64,000 bases of DNA from Halocatena pleomorpha (GCF_003862495.1 NZ_RRCH01000003.1:372001-436000), one strand, 5' to 3'. Shown: positions 53,227-62,950, counted from the stretch's first letter. A program made the numbers and translations. The notes: generated by a model from the letters alone, not told the origin.

Positions 53227-55434
53227 ATGTCTACAGATAGTGCAGCTGGAAACCGAGCGGCATCGGACGAGGGCGTCGACGATCCGATCCTCGAAATTGA
53301 CGACGCGAACGTCACCTACAACGATGGAGAAACGTACGTTCTCAACGACGCTAGTGTCAGCATCGATCGACGCGAGATCCTCGGCATCGTTGGCGAGAGT
53401 GGGAGCGGGAAATCGATGTTCGCGTCCGCCCTGCTCGATGCCGTTCCCGATCCGGGAGTGCTCAGCGGACAGATCCGCTATCACCGGAACGACGGATCGA
53501 CCGTCGACGTGTTGGAGCTGAGCGACGAAGAGCTTCGCCAGTTCCGGTGGGAAGAGGTGTCGATGGTGTTCCAGGGCGCGATGAGTTCGTTCAACCCGAC
53601 GATGAAGATCAGGACCCATTTCACGGAGACGCTCAAGACCCACGACAGGAGCGTCTCCGAAGGGATCGATTTCGCTCGGGGACTGCTCGAAAACCTCTAT
53701 CTTGAGCCGGATCGAGTGCTCGATTCGTATCCCCACGAACTCTCGGGTGGGATGCAACAGCGCGCCTTGATCGCCCTGAGTATGGTGTTGAATCCGGAGG
53801 TGCTCGTGATGGACGAGCCGACGGCCGCGCTCGATCTGTTGATGCAGCGATCGATCCTCCAACTCCTTGACGATCTCCAATCGATGTACGATCTGACGAT
53901 CGTCTTCATCACGCACGATCTCCCGCTAGTCGCGTCGCTTGCCGACCGGATGGCGATCATCTACGCGTTCCAGTTCGCTGAGATCGGCCCGCGTGATTCG
54001 ATCATCGGTGACTCAGCCCATCCCTACACACGGAAACTGTTGAACGCGACGCCGAACATCGACGCGCCGTTGGTGGAGATGCAACCCATCGACGGAGAGG
54101 GTCCCGCGCCAGTGAACGTCCCATCGGGCTGTCGGTTCCATCCGCGGTGTTCGCTTGCGACCGAGAAATGTCGGGCCGAAGACCCACAACTCGACGTGTT
54201 CGACGAGTTCGACACCGACCACCGAGCGGCGTGTCACCACTGGCAAGAAGCCCGCGAGGAGATCCCTCTCAACGCCGGAAAGGCGAGCGACTGGTACGAC
54301 GCCAGTGATATGGCGGATCGGACGACGAATACACAGCAATCGAAGACCGACGGCCAGCCCCTCCTATCGCTCACGAACGTCGATGTCCACTTCACGAAAG
54401 AACAAGGGTTGCTTGAGCGGTTCAGCGGCGATCCAGACACTGTCCGAGCAGTTGATGATGTTTCGCTCGACATCCAAGAGCAAGATCTCGTCTGCCTTCT
54501 CGGTGAGAGTGGCTGCGGGAAAACGACGTTGGGCAAGACGATGATCGGACTGCAGCGCCCGACCGGTGGCTCGGTTGAGTATCGAGGACAGGATATCTGG
54601 ACGGCAGACGGGAGCGACAGCACGATCTCACACGACGAGATCCGGTCAGCACTCCAAATCATCCACCAGGATCCGGGCAGCGCGCTCAATCCCAACCGGC
54701 GTATCGTGGACATCCTCTCGGAGCCACTCCGACACACCCACCCAAACGCCAGCACGAACGAATGTCGAAGCCGGATCTACTCGCTGCTCGAACGGGTCGG
54801 TATGACGCCACCGGAGGATTTCATCGACCGGTATCCACACCAGTTGTCGGGCGGTGAGCAACAGCGTGTTGTCCTCGCCCGGGCGTTGTTGATGAATCCG
54901 AACGCGATTCTCGCTGACGAGGCGATCAGCGCAGTTGATGTCTCGTTGCGCATCGAGATCATGGATCTGATGCTCGAACTACAATCGGAGTTCGACACCT
55001 CGTTCCTGTTCATCTCGCACGATCTCTCGAACGCGCGGTATTTCGCTGAACACGGTGATGGACGGATCGCTGTGATGTACCTCGGTGAGATCGTCGAGAT
55101 CGGCTCGGCTGAGCGGCTCATTCACGATCCACGCCATCCGTACACGGAGGTACTCCGGTGGGCGACGCCGAATTTGGATCTCGACGCAATGGAAGCCGAC
55201 GATCCCCCCATCAGGGAGATCGACGTGCCGGATCCGGTCGATCCACCATCGGGTTGTCGGTTCCACACGCGCTGTCCCGTCGCCCGCGAGGTGTGTCGCA
55301 AGGAGCAACCGGAGCTACAGGAGATCAACGACGGAGACGGGAAAGCCGCGTGCTTCCGAGAACATCCCGACCACGAGTACTGGGACAGCGAACCCGTAGA
55401 AGGTGCACAGCGGCGGAACGAACCCCCGAACTGA
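53227..55434 (+). CDS. Fused ABC transporter ATPases (DppD-DppF type)
   Basis: A 735-residue protein carrying both ATPases of an oligopeptide-type importer. Domain 1 has GESGSGKS, LSGGMQQRA and VMDEPTAALD; domain 2 has GESGCGKTT, LSGGEQQRV and LADEAISAVD. Each domain ends with the oligopeptide C-terminal cysteine motif (GCRFHPRCSLATEKC and GCRFHTRCPVAREVC), which probably binds an Fe-S cluster. A linker of about 30 residues joins them. DppD and DppF are usually separate genes; the fusion ensures equal amounts. Confidence 0.93.
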   Translation: MSTDSAAGNRAASDEGVDDPILEIDDANVTYNDGETYVLNDASVSIDRREILGIVGESGSGKSMFASALLDAVPDPGVLSGQIRYHRNDGSTVDVLELSDEELRQFRWEEVSMVFQGAMSSFNPTMKIRTHFTETLKTHDRSVSEGIDFARGLLENLYLEPDRVLDSYPHELSGGMQQRALIALSMVLNPEVLVMDEPTAALDLLMQRSILQLLDDLQSMYDLTIVFITHDLPLVASLADRMAIIYAFQFAEIGPRDSIIGDSAHPYTRKLLNATPNIDAPLVEMQPIDGEGPAPVNVPSGCRFHPRCSLATEKCRAEDPQLDVFDEFDTDHRAACHHWQEAREEIPLNAGKASDWYDASDMADRTTNTQQSKTDGQPLLSLTNVDVHFTKEQGLLERFSGDPDTVRAVDDVSLDIQEQDLVCLLGESGCGKTTLGKTMIGLQRPTGGSVEYRGQDIWTADGSDSTISHDEIRSALQIIHQDPGSALNPNRRIVDILSEPLRHTHPNASTNECRSRIYSLLERVGMTPPEDFIDRYPHQLSGGEQQRVVLARALLMNPNAILADEAISAVDVSLRIEIMDLMLELQSEFDTSFLFISHDLSNARYFAEHGDGRIAVMYLGEIVEIGSAERLIHDPRHPYTEVLRWATPNLDLDAMEADDPPIREIDVPDPVDPPSGCRFHTRCPVAREVCRKEQPELQEINDGDGKAACFREHPDHEYWDSEPVEGAQRRNEPPN

Positions 55435-55506
55435 CACCGCCGTCGACTTCCGACGACCGGAGCAAACAGCGACAACGCTATTAGTGAACGGGTGCACACC
55501 GTATTG

Positions 55507-55857
55507 ATGGCACGGTACGAGCCGGAGTGTGCGGACGAGACGCTGTTTCTCAGTACTGACACCGAGCGGATCGAGATCGGAACGATCGACGACATCGTGG
55601 CCGCGATCGGTGGCGAGACGTACACCATCGAATACGACGAAAAACAACGGACACAGGCGTGGCTGGACACCGACGAGGGGCGCCTCGAAATCGATGTCCG
55701 TGAGACGGTGACGACGCTGCCACACACCGAGGAAACGGTTTCGAAGCTCCGAGAGTACGACATGGAAACTGACCGGTACGGACTACCGACACGGACAGTC
55801 GAGTTTACGAACGAGTTCGTTGACATCCTCGAACAGCAAGGGACAACAACCACGTGA
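55507..55857 (+). CDS. Conserved haloarchaeal protein, 116 aa
   Basis: From ATG 55507 (MARYEPECADETLFLSTDT) this acidic protein is predicted to be mixed alpha/beta: ERIEIGTIDDIVAAIGGETYT, EGRLEIDVRETVTTLPHTEE. No family or function was recognised. It follows the ATPase gene by 72 nt and is convergent with the xylose dehydrogenase. Confidence 0.65.
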   Translation: MARYEPECADETLFLSTDTERIEIGTIDDIVAAIGGETYTIEYDEKQRTQAWLDTDEGRLEIDVRETVTTLPHTEETVSKLREYDMETDRYGLPTRTVEFTNEFVDILEQQGTTTT

Positions 55858-55888
55858 GCTGTCGGTGCACAGCCTCGCCACGGCTGCG

Positions 55889-56980
55889 TCACTGAATTGC
55901 TATCTCGTGGCCGGTCTCGGCCGCCTCGTAAATGGCTGCGAGCGTCCGCATATCCACAAGCGCGTGCTCACCGTCGGGACCGAGCGGCTCATCACGAAGG
56001 ACCCTGTCAGCGAAGTAGTCGAATTCCTCAGTCATCTCGTCACCGAACACATCACGACGGCCATCGTCTATCTCCGCCGTCCGCCCATCGAATGACCGGA
56101 GCGTCAATCGTTGGGGCGATTCACCGAGGAACGTCGGTTCGAGTCGGAGTTCGCCCTCTGTGCCGACGATCCGTAACTGCCCCGAACGATACGCGTTCTG
56201 GCTGGCCGTACAAGCGGCGTACGTTCCGTCGTCGAACTGTATCGTAAACGCGGCGTGCTGGTCGGGCACGTCTTGAAACGCTTCGTTTTCCGAATGCATC
56301 TGTGCGGTCACACTCACCGGATCAGCATTGAGAACGAACCGAGCGGTGTTGAGGGGGTAAATGCCGAGATCCATCACTGTTGCGCCGTACCCGGAGAGTT
56401 CTGGGTCGAGTCGCCACTGATCCGGCGACTCCGACACCGTATCAAGCAACTGCTGACCCATGTGACCGTGGACGACCACCGGATCACCGATAGCGCCTTC
56501 CGCGATGAGTTCACGCATTCGGCGCACTTGAGGGTCGGTCTGCATCCGGTAGGCGACCATCAGCGGAACGTCCTGTGTCGTTGTGACGAGTTCCGTTGCG
56601 CGTTCTTGGGTCGCTTCGATCGGTTTCTCACAGAGGATTGCCTTGCCGTGGTCGGCTGCCGCTGCCGCGTACGGTAAGTGCCGGGCATTAGGTGTACAGA
56701 TGTACACGGCGTCGTACTCCTCGGCTGCCTCGCCGTTCACGAACTCCTCGTAGGTGATCGTTGTCTCCAAACGATCTGTTTTAGCCATCACGTCCGCAGC
56801 TTTCTCCTGACTGTCGCTGACCGCAACAGTGGCCTCACAGAACGCCGCCGACTCGATCGCCGGAATCGCCTGCTCGCGCGTCCACCACCCGAGACCGACC
56901 AAGGCAAAGCGAAGCGTCCCCGATCCCAGCTGTTCCCAATCGCGGTCTCTCATGTTCTGCAGATAGTCGTCGACTAACAT
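55889..56980 (-). CDS. xacA: D-xylose 1-dehydrogenase (XacA-type), Gfo/Idh/MocA family
   Basis: A 363-residue oxidoreductase from ATG 56980 (MLVDDYLQNMRDRDWEQLG). The NAD(P) motif is ALVGLGWWTREQAIPAI (about 27-43), with YICTPNARHLPYA, ILCEKPIEATQERA, LMVAYRMQTDPQVRRMREL and the catalytic-region GATVMDLGIYPLNTARFVL. This is close to the haloarchaeal xylose dehydrogenases (Haloferax/Haloarcula), which oxidise D-xylose to xylonolactone. It is divergent from the XacF-type dehydrogenase. The longer frame to 57079 overlaps the opposite gene and is unlikely. Confidence 0.85.
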   Translation of the reverse strand: MLVDDYLQNMRDRDWEQLGSGTLRFALVGLGWWTREQAIPAIESAAFCEATVAVSDSQEKAADVMAKTDRLETTITYEEFVNGEAAEEYDAVYICTPNARHLPYAAAAADHGKAILCEKPIEATQERATELVTTTQDVPLMVAYRMQTDPQVRRMRELIAEGAIGDPVVVHGHMGQQLLDTVSESPDQWRLDPELSGYGATVMDLGIYPLNTARFVLNADPVSVTAQMHSENEAFQDVPDQHAAFTIQFDDGTYAACTASQNAYRSGQLRIVGTEGELRLEPTFLGESPQRLTLRSFDGRTAEIDDGRRDVFGDEMTEEFDYFADRVLRDEPLGPDGEHALVDMRTLAAIYEAAETGHEIAIQ

Positions 56981-57068
56981 GTATTGCAGTTCGAGGCGAC
57001 TGCCAAAAATGTAGTGGACGGTAGCACGACGACGCTCGAAAAAACCGTAAGAATAGTATGAGTGAACC
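56981..57068. promoter_or_regulatory. Divergent promoter region of xylose genes
   Basis: The 88-bp gap between the xacA-like and xacF-like starts must carry both core promoters. It contains CGAAAAAACCGTAAG and AT-rich patches that can serve as BRE/TATA elements. The short space would allow one regulator to control both genes; the IclR protein at 58790 is the candidate. Confidence 0.45.
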
Positions 57069-58526
57069 ATGAATACCAATCTAATGGTGGAGACACGAGA
57101 GAACTACATCGACGGTGAGTGGGTTGCAACCGAGACGGGAGAGACGCTCGACGTAACGAACCCTGCAGATCCGAGTGAGGTCATCGCACAGTATCAACGA
57201 TCTACCGCGGCCGACGCGTCGACGGCAGTCGAGGCCGCTGCCGACGCACAATCGGAGTGGGCAGCCACTCCCGGTCCCGAGCGCGGGCGCATCCTTCGGG
57301 CGACTGGAGCGCTCCTCGAAGAGCGCAAATCGGAGCTAACCGATCTCCTGATCGCTGAGGAGGGGAAAGCCCGCCCGGAGGCTGCCGGTGAGGTCCAGCG
57401 TGCGATCGACATCTTCTATTACTTCGCAACCAAGGCCGCAGATCTCGGCGGGACGGTGAAAGGGGCAAGCGCGCCCAGTACGAATCTCTACGTCCGAACG
57501 GAACCGGTCGGTGTCGCCGCGCTCATCACACCGTGGAACTACCCGATCGCCATTCCGGCGTGGAAGCTCGCGCCCGCGCTCGCTGCGGGCAACAGCGTCG
57601 TCCTCAAGCCCGCGTCACAGGCCCCTGGCGTCGTCATCGAAATCGCAGCGGCCCTCGATGAAGCGGGACTCCCGGACGGCGTTCTCAACGTCGTGACCGG
57701 TCCCGGTAGCGAGGTTGGCACCGAATTCATCGAAAACGACGGCACTGACCTCGTTTCGTTCACTGGCAGTAGTCAGGTCGGCCAGTTGGTGTACGACCAA
57801 GCGACCGACGCCGGAAAACGCGTCCAAACCGAACTCGGCGGGAAGAACCCGACGGTGGTCTCCGCGTCGGCCGATCCGGCAGAGGCCGCCGACATCGTCG
57901 CTTCAGGTGGGTTCGGAACCACGGGACAGTCCTGTACAGCGTGTTCCCGCGCCATTGTCCACGAAGACGTGTACGACGACTTCGTTGCGGAACTGGTTGA
58001 GCAAGCGGAAACCATCGACATCGGTCCCGGCGACGACCACGAGATGGGTCCGCAGGTAAGCGACGACGAACTGGATTCGACCCTCGAATACATCGACGTT
58101 GCCCAAAGCGAGGGGGCGACGCTCGCTACAGGCGGCGGCGTTCCGGAGGGTCTCGACGATGGGTACTTTGTCGAGCCGACCGTCTTCACCGATGTCGAAC
58201 CCGACATGCGCATCGCCCAAGAAGAGGTGTTCGGTCCCGTCGTCGCCGTGTTGCAGGTCGAGGACTTCGAGGAGGGACTCGACGTGGCTAACGGCGTCGA
58301 GTACGGACTTTCTGCCAGTATCGTTACTGACGATCACACTGAAGCCAACCGGTTCGTCGAAGAGGCAGAGGCGGGCGTCGTGAAAGTCAACGAGAAAACC
58401 ACTGGTCTCGAACTCCACGTGCCGTTCGGTGGGTTCAAACGTTCGTCCTCGGAAACGTGGCGCGAACAGGGCGACGCCGGGCTCGATTTCTACACCATCG
58501 AGAAAACCGTCTACGACAACTACTGA
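57069..58526 (+). CDS. xacF: 2-oxoglutarate semialdehyde dehydrogenase (XacF-type ALDH)
   Basis: A 485-residue aldehyde dehydrogenase with all core residues: N157 in TPWNYPI, K180, FTGSSQVG, E255 in ELGGKNP and the nucleophile C289 in TTGQSCTAC. In haloarchaeal xylose/arabinose catabolism this enzyme converts 2-oxoglutarate semialdehyde to 2-oxoglutarate. The context supports that role. Start at ATG 57069 or ATG 57084 (MVETRENYIDGEW), the latter being nearer the conserved domain. Confidence 0.85.
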   Translation: MNTNLMVETRENYIDGEWVATETGETLDVTNPADPSEVIAQYQRSTAADASTAVEAAADAQSEWAATPGPERGRILRATGALLEERKSELTDLLIAEEGKARPEAAGEVQRAIDIFYYFATKAADLGGTVKGASAPSTNLYVRTEPVGVAALITPWNYPIAIPAWKLAPALAAGNSVVLKPASQAPGVVIEIAAALDEAGLPDGVLNVVTGPGSEVGTEFIENDGTDLVSFTGSSQVGQLVYDQATDAGKRVQTELGGKNPTVVSASADPAEAADIVASGGFGTTGQSCTACSRAIVHEDVYDDFVAELVEQAETIDIGPGDDHEMGPQVSDDELDSTLEYIDVAQSEGATLATGGGVPEGLDDGYFVEPTVFTDVEPDMRIAQEEVFGPVVAVLQVEDFEEGLDVANGVEYGLSASIVTDDHTEANRFVEEAEAGVVKVNEKTTGLELHVPFGGFKRSSSETWREQGDAGLDFYTIEKTVYDNY

Positions 58527-58789
58527 ATCCGGAATCCGCTGTTTCTTCTTATTCTGCGTCTCCTCCGTCGGTGCTGTTTCGACGCGTATCCGCAGACATG
58601 TCGGTGGCACGTAAACTGTGGGGACAACGCAGGAACACACCGTCACCCAATTCTGAAATGCAGAACAGCTGTGGCTCCCGTACAGTGATGACAACGCGTC
58701 CAAACGCCCGTGTTCGACCCATCTACGTTAGAGAGCGTCCAAAACAGATTGAAGATCAAATCAGTAATCGTCCAAGATGACAGAACAGA

Positions 58790-59545
58790 CTAGTAGTTGA
58801 TATTGAGTTCAATGACGTTCGCCGCGCTGAGCACTTTCTCGGGAAGGTCGCCGTGGAGGTCTTGATCGCTGACGCGACTCGCAGGGGCCGAGACGCTGAT
58901 CGCCCCTAATACTTCTCCCGAGGACGTTCTGACGGGAGCGCCGAGACACCGAAGCCCTTCAAGACGCTCGCCGTCGTCAATAGCATACCCACGCTCGCGG
59001 ACAGCATCAAGCGCTTGAAACAATTCCTCGCGCGTGCTGATACTCTTTGGCGTCTTCTGCTGGAGACCGTGCTGATCAAGTATTTCTGTGACTCTCGACT
59101 CCGGAAGATAAGCGAGAATCGCCTTTCCGAGTGCCGTCGTGTGGAGGCGTGTCCGAAGACCAGCGTACGTATCGAGATCCACCGCATCTGCCCCTTTCGC
59201 TCGCATCAAATAGACGCCCATTCCTTGCTCTTCAATGAGTATGTTGGCGAGTTCGCCAGTCTCTGCTGCGAGTGACTTCACTTCAGGCTCGGCCACTTGG
59301 TACAGTTCCATTGACTTACGAATTCGACCGCCGACTTCAAGAAACTTCAAACTGAGTTGGTATTCGTCATCGATCTGTTGCACGTAGCCGTGCTTTTGAA
59401 GCGTTGTCAAATGGTTGTGCACAGCGCTCTTTCCCATATCGATATCACTCGCCAGTTCGGTCACACCACAGGGACCGCCCTCCATCAACTGTTCGATCAG
59501 AGCAAGCGTCTTTTCCGTAGTCCGCACCGGATATTTGGCGTCCAT
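58790..59545 (-). CDS. IclR-family regulator (XacR-like)
   Basis: A 251-residue regulator. The N-terminal winged HTH (about 1-70) is [20 protein letters not shown] with [20 protein letters not shown], followed by an effector-binding domain ([40 protein letters not shown]). In Haloferax the IclR-type XacR controls xylose genes; the present gene lies beside them. The ligand is probably a xylose-pathway acid. The gap to the ALDH gene (58527-58789) shows no gene. Confidence 0.85.
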   Translation of the reverse strand: MDAKYPVRTTEKTLALIEQLMEGGPCGVTELASDIDMGKSAVHNHLTTLQKHGYVQQIDDEYQLSLKFLEVGGRIRKSMELYQVAEPEVKSLAAETGELANILIEEQGMGVYLMRAKGADAVDLDTYAGLRTRLHTTALGKAILAYLPESRVTEILDQHGLQQKTPKSISTREELFQALDAVRERGYAIDDGERLEGLRCLGAPVRTSSGEVLGAISVSAPASRVSDQDLHGDLPEKVLSAANVIELNINY

Positions 59546-60694
59546 GCGTTCTCCTTTAGTGTCTTTCCGAATAAACGTTCTGTTCTATAGAACAATATAG
59601 GCAGCGAAAATAACCAGTATAGTGGTGATCGACGCGGGACGCCCACCTGTCATCATTCATCCAGAGCAGTGCTGATCGTGGTCACCGTAGCCTCCCTCGT
59701 GGTGTCAACACACAGTCTACCGGCCGTTTTGAGACTATCAACCGGTGACGACGCGAACTGCAACAGTGTGTCGGATCGCCGTGCCCCCTGCAATCGCATG
59801 TCATCGCGGGCTTCTCGTCCCGAATTGCGATAGAGCAAGAGGCTGGCTCAAAGCCGAGCGCGTCGCTCGTTTTCTGGTGAAGAACATTGCAAGACATTTA
59901 TTTTCACACACCTAACAGTAATACTGAATCGTCTGAACTATAGACGATGCTGTTGTCTGTGGCTCTCTCCCGCAAATAAGACACTGGAGCGCTTGTCCAT
60001 TACGGCCATACGTTTGTAATGACATCTATCATTACCAAGCACGCTATGTCAGTGGGTGGCTATATACTGAACATATCCGAACTGATTTCTATTGTCCATA
60101 CGACATCCAGATAGGAGCTAGTTCCGGTAGCTATACCGGTAGAATAGTTTACTCATACGAAAGTAGCTCCACCGACGCCGAGGGGGCGTCAGATATCGAT
60201 GTGATACTATCTAGTCAGAATGTTATCCAGCAAAGGCATACGATTTTAGCTGATTATAACAGTTTATAGATTCGATATTGTCCGGACAGCTGATCCAGTG
60301 CGAACTAACAGTTTCACCGTTTCTTGCCACGCGGAGCCGCGACTGGACACATCAATATTACGAGAGTAATGAATATCAAACGCTGATTTGATCGAGTTAT
60401 TACTTCTAATGATTACGTTTTGGACACCTCATTCAGTGTCGGAACAGATAGCAATGGCTTTTACGATGTTGTTCGGTCGCCTCCCAGTATCATCACCGAT
60501 CTTTTTGGATATTCGGCGGTTGAACCACTGTACGGAGTGCAATCAGACCGAAACATGCTGTCAGTCGGTGTGAGTGACATTCGCACGCCGCTTATTCACC
60601 AGAACAGCAATCGACACCCACGGATCTGTCGATAGCACGGTAAACGATCGGTGATTCACAAAACATATAGTACGTTGTGCTGGAAGCTTATCGT
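59546..60694. other. Long AT-rich non-coding interval
   Basis: About 1.15 kb without a credible gene; the sequence is clearly more AT-rich than coding DNA here. It holds motif copy C (59999-60020) and a perfect 6-bp repeat CCGGTA-GCTA-TACCGG at 60124-60139. Small frames on both strands lack conserved content. It includes the promoter of the deacetylase gene and the upstream region of the IclR gene. Confidence 0.6.
59999..60020. promoter_or_regulatory. Intergenic palindrome, copy C of four
   Basis: ATTACGGCC - ATAC - GTTTGTAAT has the same 22-nt frame as copies A, B and D. It lies about 450 nt upstream of the IclR gene and 675 nt upstream of the deacetylase gene, so the target is unclear. Confidence 0.5.
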
Positions 60695-62020
60695 ATGGGA
60701 AAAGAATCTACTCGCCGTGCATTTCTCACGACGATGGGTGTCACTGGGGTAGTGTCCTTAGCTGGGTGTTCGTCTCTTCCGGGGGGAGGAGGTGGAAATA
60801 AACCCGCCGATCCTAGTGGGACCGACAACGGCACTGCGACCACCACCGCGACCACCACCACCAGCGGCGGTAGCAGTGGCGGCTCCGGTGGCAACAACGC
60901 ACCGGGCCAATCGGTCGTCGATTTCAGTAGTGTTAAGGATTGGCAACCCGCTGCAGGCAAGCTATCGACCACTACTAAAGACGTGTTTCAAGGGAACCAG
61001 TCCGTGGCGCTCGAACCGAAAGGGGGGGAGAACGTCGCCAAGATCACCAAAACGTTCTTCTCCGATTCAGGCGGTGAGAACGCGCTCGATCTCACCAAAC
61101 ACGATCTCTCGCTGGCAGCGAAAATAAAGAAGCCAAATCTGAAGCTTCAGGACACCCGCATGAGGATCGCGGTGAACGTCATCGCTCCAGCTGAGAGCGC
61201 CATGGTTACTGCGATTCGTCAGTTCCCGCGTGAACTGGATGGATGGGTTCGGTTCGATCTCGGCTACACGGACAAAACAGGGAATCCCAAGCTAGGGAAC
61301 GTAACGAAGATCGAGATACAAGTCGGACCACGGCAGGACGGTAAGAAGTTCAAAGTGTTAGTCGACGACCTCCGGAAAGTTCCCAAAGGGAACAAAGGAA
61401 AGGTGATGCTCCAGTTCGATGACGGATTTTACACCACCTATGAGAACGCCTTCCCAATGTTAAAAGAGCGGGGATGGCCTGGATCGGTAGCAGTCATTCC
61501 GAATGCAGTCAACTCCGAGGAGTACGTGACCTCCCAACAGATGCGCGAGATGTCGAAAGCAGGATGGGACATCGTCGGTCACTACGGCCAACCCCTGTCA
61601 ACAATGAAGGCTGAACAGCAAAAGCAGGCTCTTCAACAGGTCCAGCAGTACCTCAAGATACAGGGGTTCAAGCAAGGAGCAAAGCACTTCGTTCTCCCGA
61701 ACCATCGCCTGAACAACGCGGCACTCAAAAACATCGATGAGCTGTTCGAGACAGCGTACCTGCAGGGAGGATGTCCGAACAACGCGAAATATCCGAGTAA
61801 TCCATCATTTATCTCTAGAATAAACGGGGAATCCATCCGAGGATCCCGTCGGATCATCGATATGGCCGCCGAATTCAACCAGCTCGCTGTTCTTTACTTC
61901 CACGAGATTGGTGACGGTGATGGATGGCTGCCGAAAGCAGACTTCAAGAAACTCCTCGATTATATTGAAAAGAAGAATGTCGATGTCATCACACCAACGC
62001 AACTAACCAAGAATAAGTGA
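60695..62020 (+). CDS. Tat-exported lipoprotein with polysaccharide-deacetylase domain
   Basis: A 441-residue protein from ATG 60695. TRRAFL plus lipobox SLAGC gives a Tat lipoprotein. A Thr/Gly/Ser-rich linker (about 30-70) leads to a beta-sandwich-like region and then a CE4 NodB-type domain: VMLQFDDGFYTTYENAFPML (metal Asp) and AGWDIVGHYGQPLS. CE4 proteins normally have H-x3-H at this place; here the second His is absent, so activity may be altered or metal-independent. It could bind or deacetylate a cell-surface or plant polysaccharide such as xylan. AT-rich flanks set it apart from its neighbours. Confidence 0.8.
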   Translation: MGKESTRRAFLTTMGVTGVVSLAGCSSLPGGGGGNKPADPSGTDNGTATTTATTTTSGGSSGGSGGNNAPGQSVVDFSSVKDWQPAAGKLSTTTKDVFQGNQSVALEPKGGENVAKITKTFFSDSGGENALDLTKHDLSLAAKIKKPNLKLQDTRMRIAVNVIAPAESAMVTAIRQFPRELDGWVRFDLGYTDKTGNPKLGNVTKIEIQVGPRQDGKKFKVLVDDLRKVPKGNKGKVMLQFDDGFYTTYENAFPMLKERGWPGSVAVIPNAVNSEEYVTSQQMREMSKAGWDIVGHYGQPLSTMKAEQQKQALQQVQQYLKIQGFKQGAKHFVLPNHRLNNAALKNIDELFETAYLQGGCPNNAKYPSNPSFISRINGESIRGSRRIIDMAAEFNQLAVLYFHEIGDGDGWLPKADFKKLLDYIEKKNVDVITPTQLTKNK

Positions 62021-62218
62021 TAATACGGAATCTATCGGTCCTGTTCCCTAAATAACGTCGTGTGGTTTTTTAATTTTATTTTATCATCTTGAGATATTAT
62101 AATCAACCAACGCCCATTGTTCACGTCGGTAGATACCGGGGGGATATGCGCCTATATTTGGAGTAACTGATACAATATACAAATAAAACTATATTAATGA
62201 TTCGTAGTGGTTTGGATT

Positions 62219-62500
62219 TTAGGCCACAGGATCAACGTACTGTGCTTGCCAATCGGTACGGGCGTCGATCTCGCGCTGACCCCGGCGCGTGACCGTGTAG
62301 TAGTTCGTCCGTCGATCCCGATGGCCCTTCTCGATTAACCCTTTCTCTACCAATGTGTCGAGATTCGGGTACAGTCGGCCGTGATGAATCTCCTTCTCGT
62401 AGTACGTTTCGAGTTCGTCTTTGATCGCAAGTCCGTGTGGATCGTCGCTACCTGCAATGACGTATAACAAGTCTCGTTGGAAACCAGTCAAGTCATACAT
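62219..62500 (-). CDS. PadR-family transcriptional regulator
   Basis: A 93-residue winged-HTH regulator: LTGFQRDLLYVIAGSDDPHG, EIHHGRLYPNLDTLVEKGLI and DRRTNYYTVTRRGQREIDAR. The HGRLYP recognition helix is typical of PadR/PhoU-linked haloarchaeal regulators. Effector unknown. It probably regulates itself or nearby genes. Confidence 0.9.
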   Translation of the reverse strand: MYDLTGFQRDLLYVIAGSDDPHGLAIKDELETYYEKEIHHGRLYPNLDTLVEKGLIEKGHRDRRTNYYTVTRRGQREIDARTDWQAQYVDPVA

Positions 62501-62762
62501 ATCTATCTATGACTAAGATATCATGTCACATATCTCTTTCCCATAACTTCACAGGTATTATTAGTAAGGGAATATGGGTTCGGCCCGGGTCATCACACGC
62601 GCTGTGGCGGTTAGGGCACCATGGGACGGCCAGGGGATGATTCCCTCTTTCCGTCGCGCTGGCACAACGCGAGTGTTCCCACTCAGCAGTCGTAACCGGT
62701 GTCCGGACCAATTAGTACGGAGAACGGCGAGACAGCTCCGCCTGACGAAGGCGACTAACGGT

Positions 62763-62795
62763 CCCCTGTCCTTCAGGACGCAGGAGAAGTCAATA
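62763..62795 (+). mobile_element. Possible IS200/IS605-type right-end remnant
   Basis: CCCTGTCCTTCAGGACGCAG, followed by GAGAAGTCAAT, resembles the hairpin (GTCCT-TC-AGGAC) and trailing end of haloarchaeal IS200/IS605 elements. Upstream (62574-62760) the frames are broken and no TnpA or TnpB motif is recognisable, so this is at most an eroded fragment. The assignment rests on remembered end sequences. Confidence 0.3.
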
Positions 62796-62800
62796 CTATT

Positions 62801-62950
62801 TTATATTTCATCACCTGTTTTAAAAAGTGTCAGCTCCGTCGCCTGATAGATGCTGATGAGTTCGGAGACGATCTCATCGTAGCTTTCGTCCTCAACTCGA
62901 AGCGCGTCGAGTTGTTCGATTGTCTCTTGGTCAAGGGTAACGTCAGGCAT
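62801..62950 (-). CDS. DUF7557-like small protein, 49 aa
   Basis: ATG 62950 to TAA 62801 encodes MPDVTLDQETIEQLDALRVE, DESYDEIVSELISIYQATEL and a short tail. This matches the small haloarchaeal DUF7557-type proteins with the DESYDEIV block, which look like ribbon-helix-helix/antitoxin-like folds. It lies 106 nt downstream of pstB on the same strand, so it may be co-transcribed with the phosphate genes. Function unknown. Confidence 0.7.
   Translation of the reverse strand: MPDVTLDQETIEQLDALRVEDESYDEIVSELISIYQATELTLFKTGDEI

Noticed and set aside
59653-59897. Two short reverse frames in the AT-rich gap
   Set aside because: No start context, no conserved block, and they overlap each other in different frames.
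62526-62711. Reverse frame of 61 codons
   Set aside because: Low-quality composition in a stretch that looks like mobile-element debris; no homologous motif seen.
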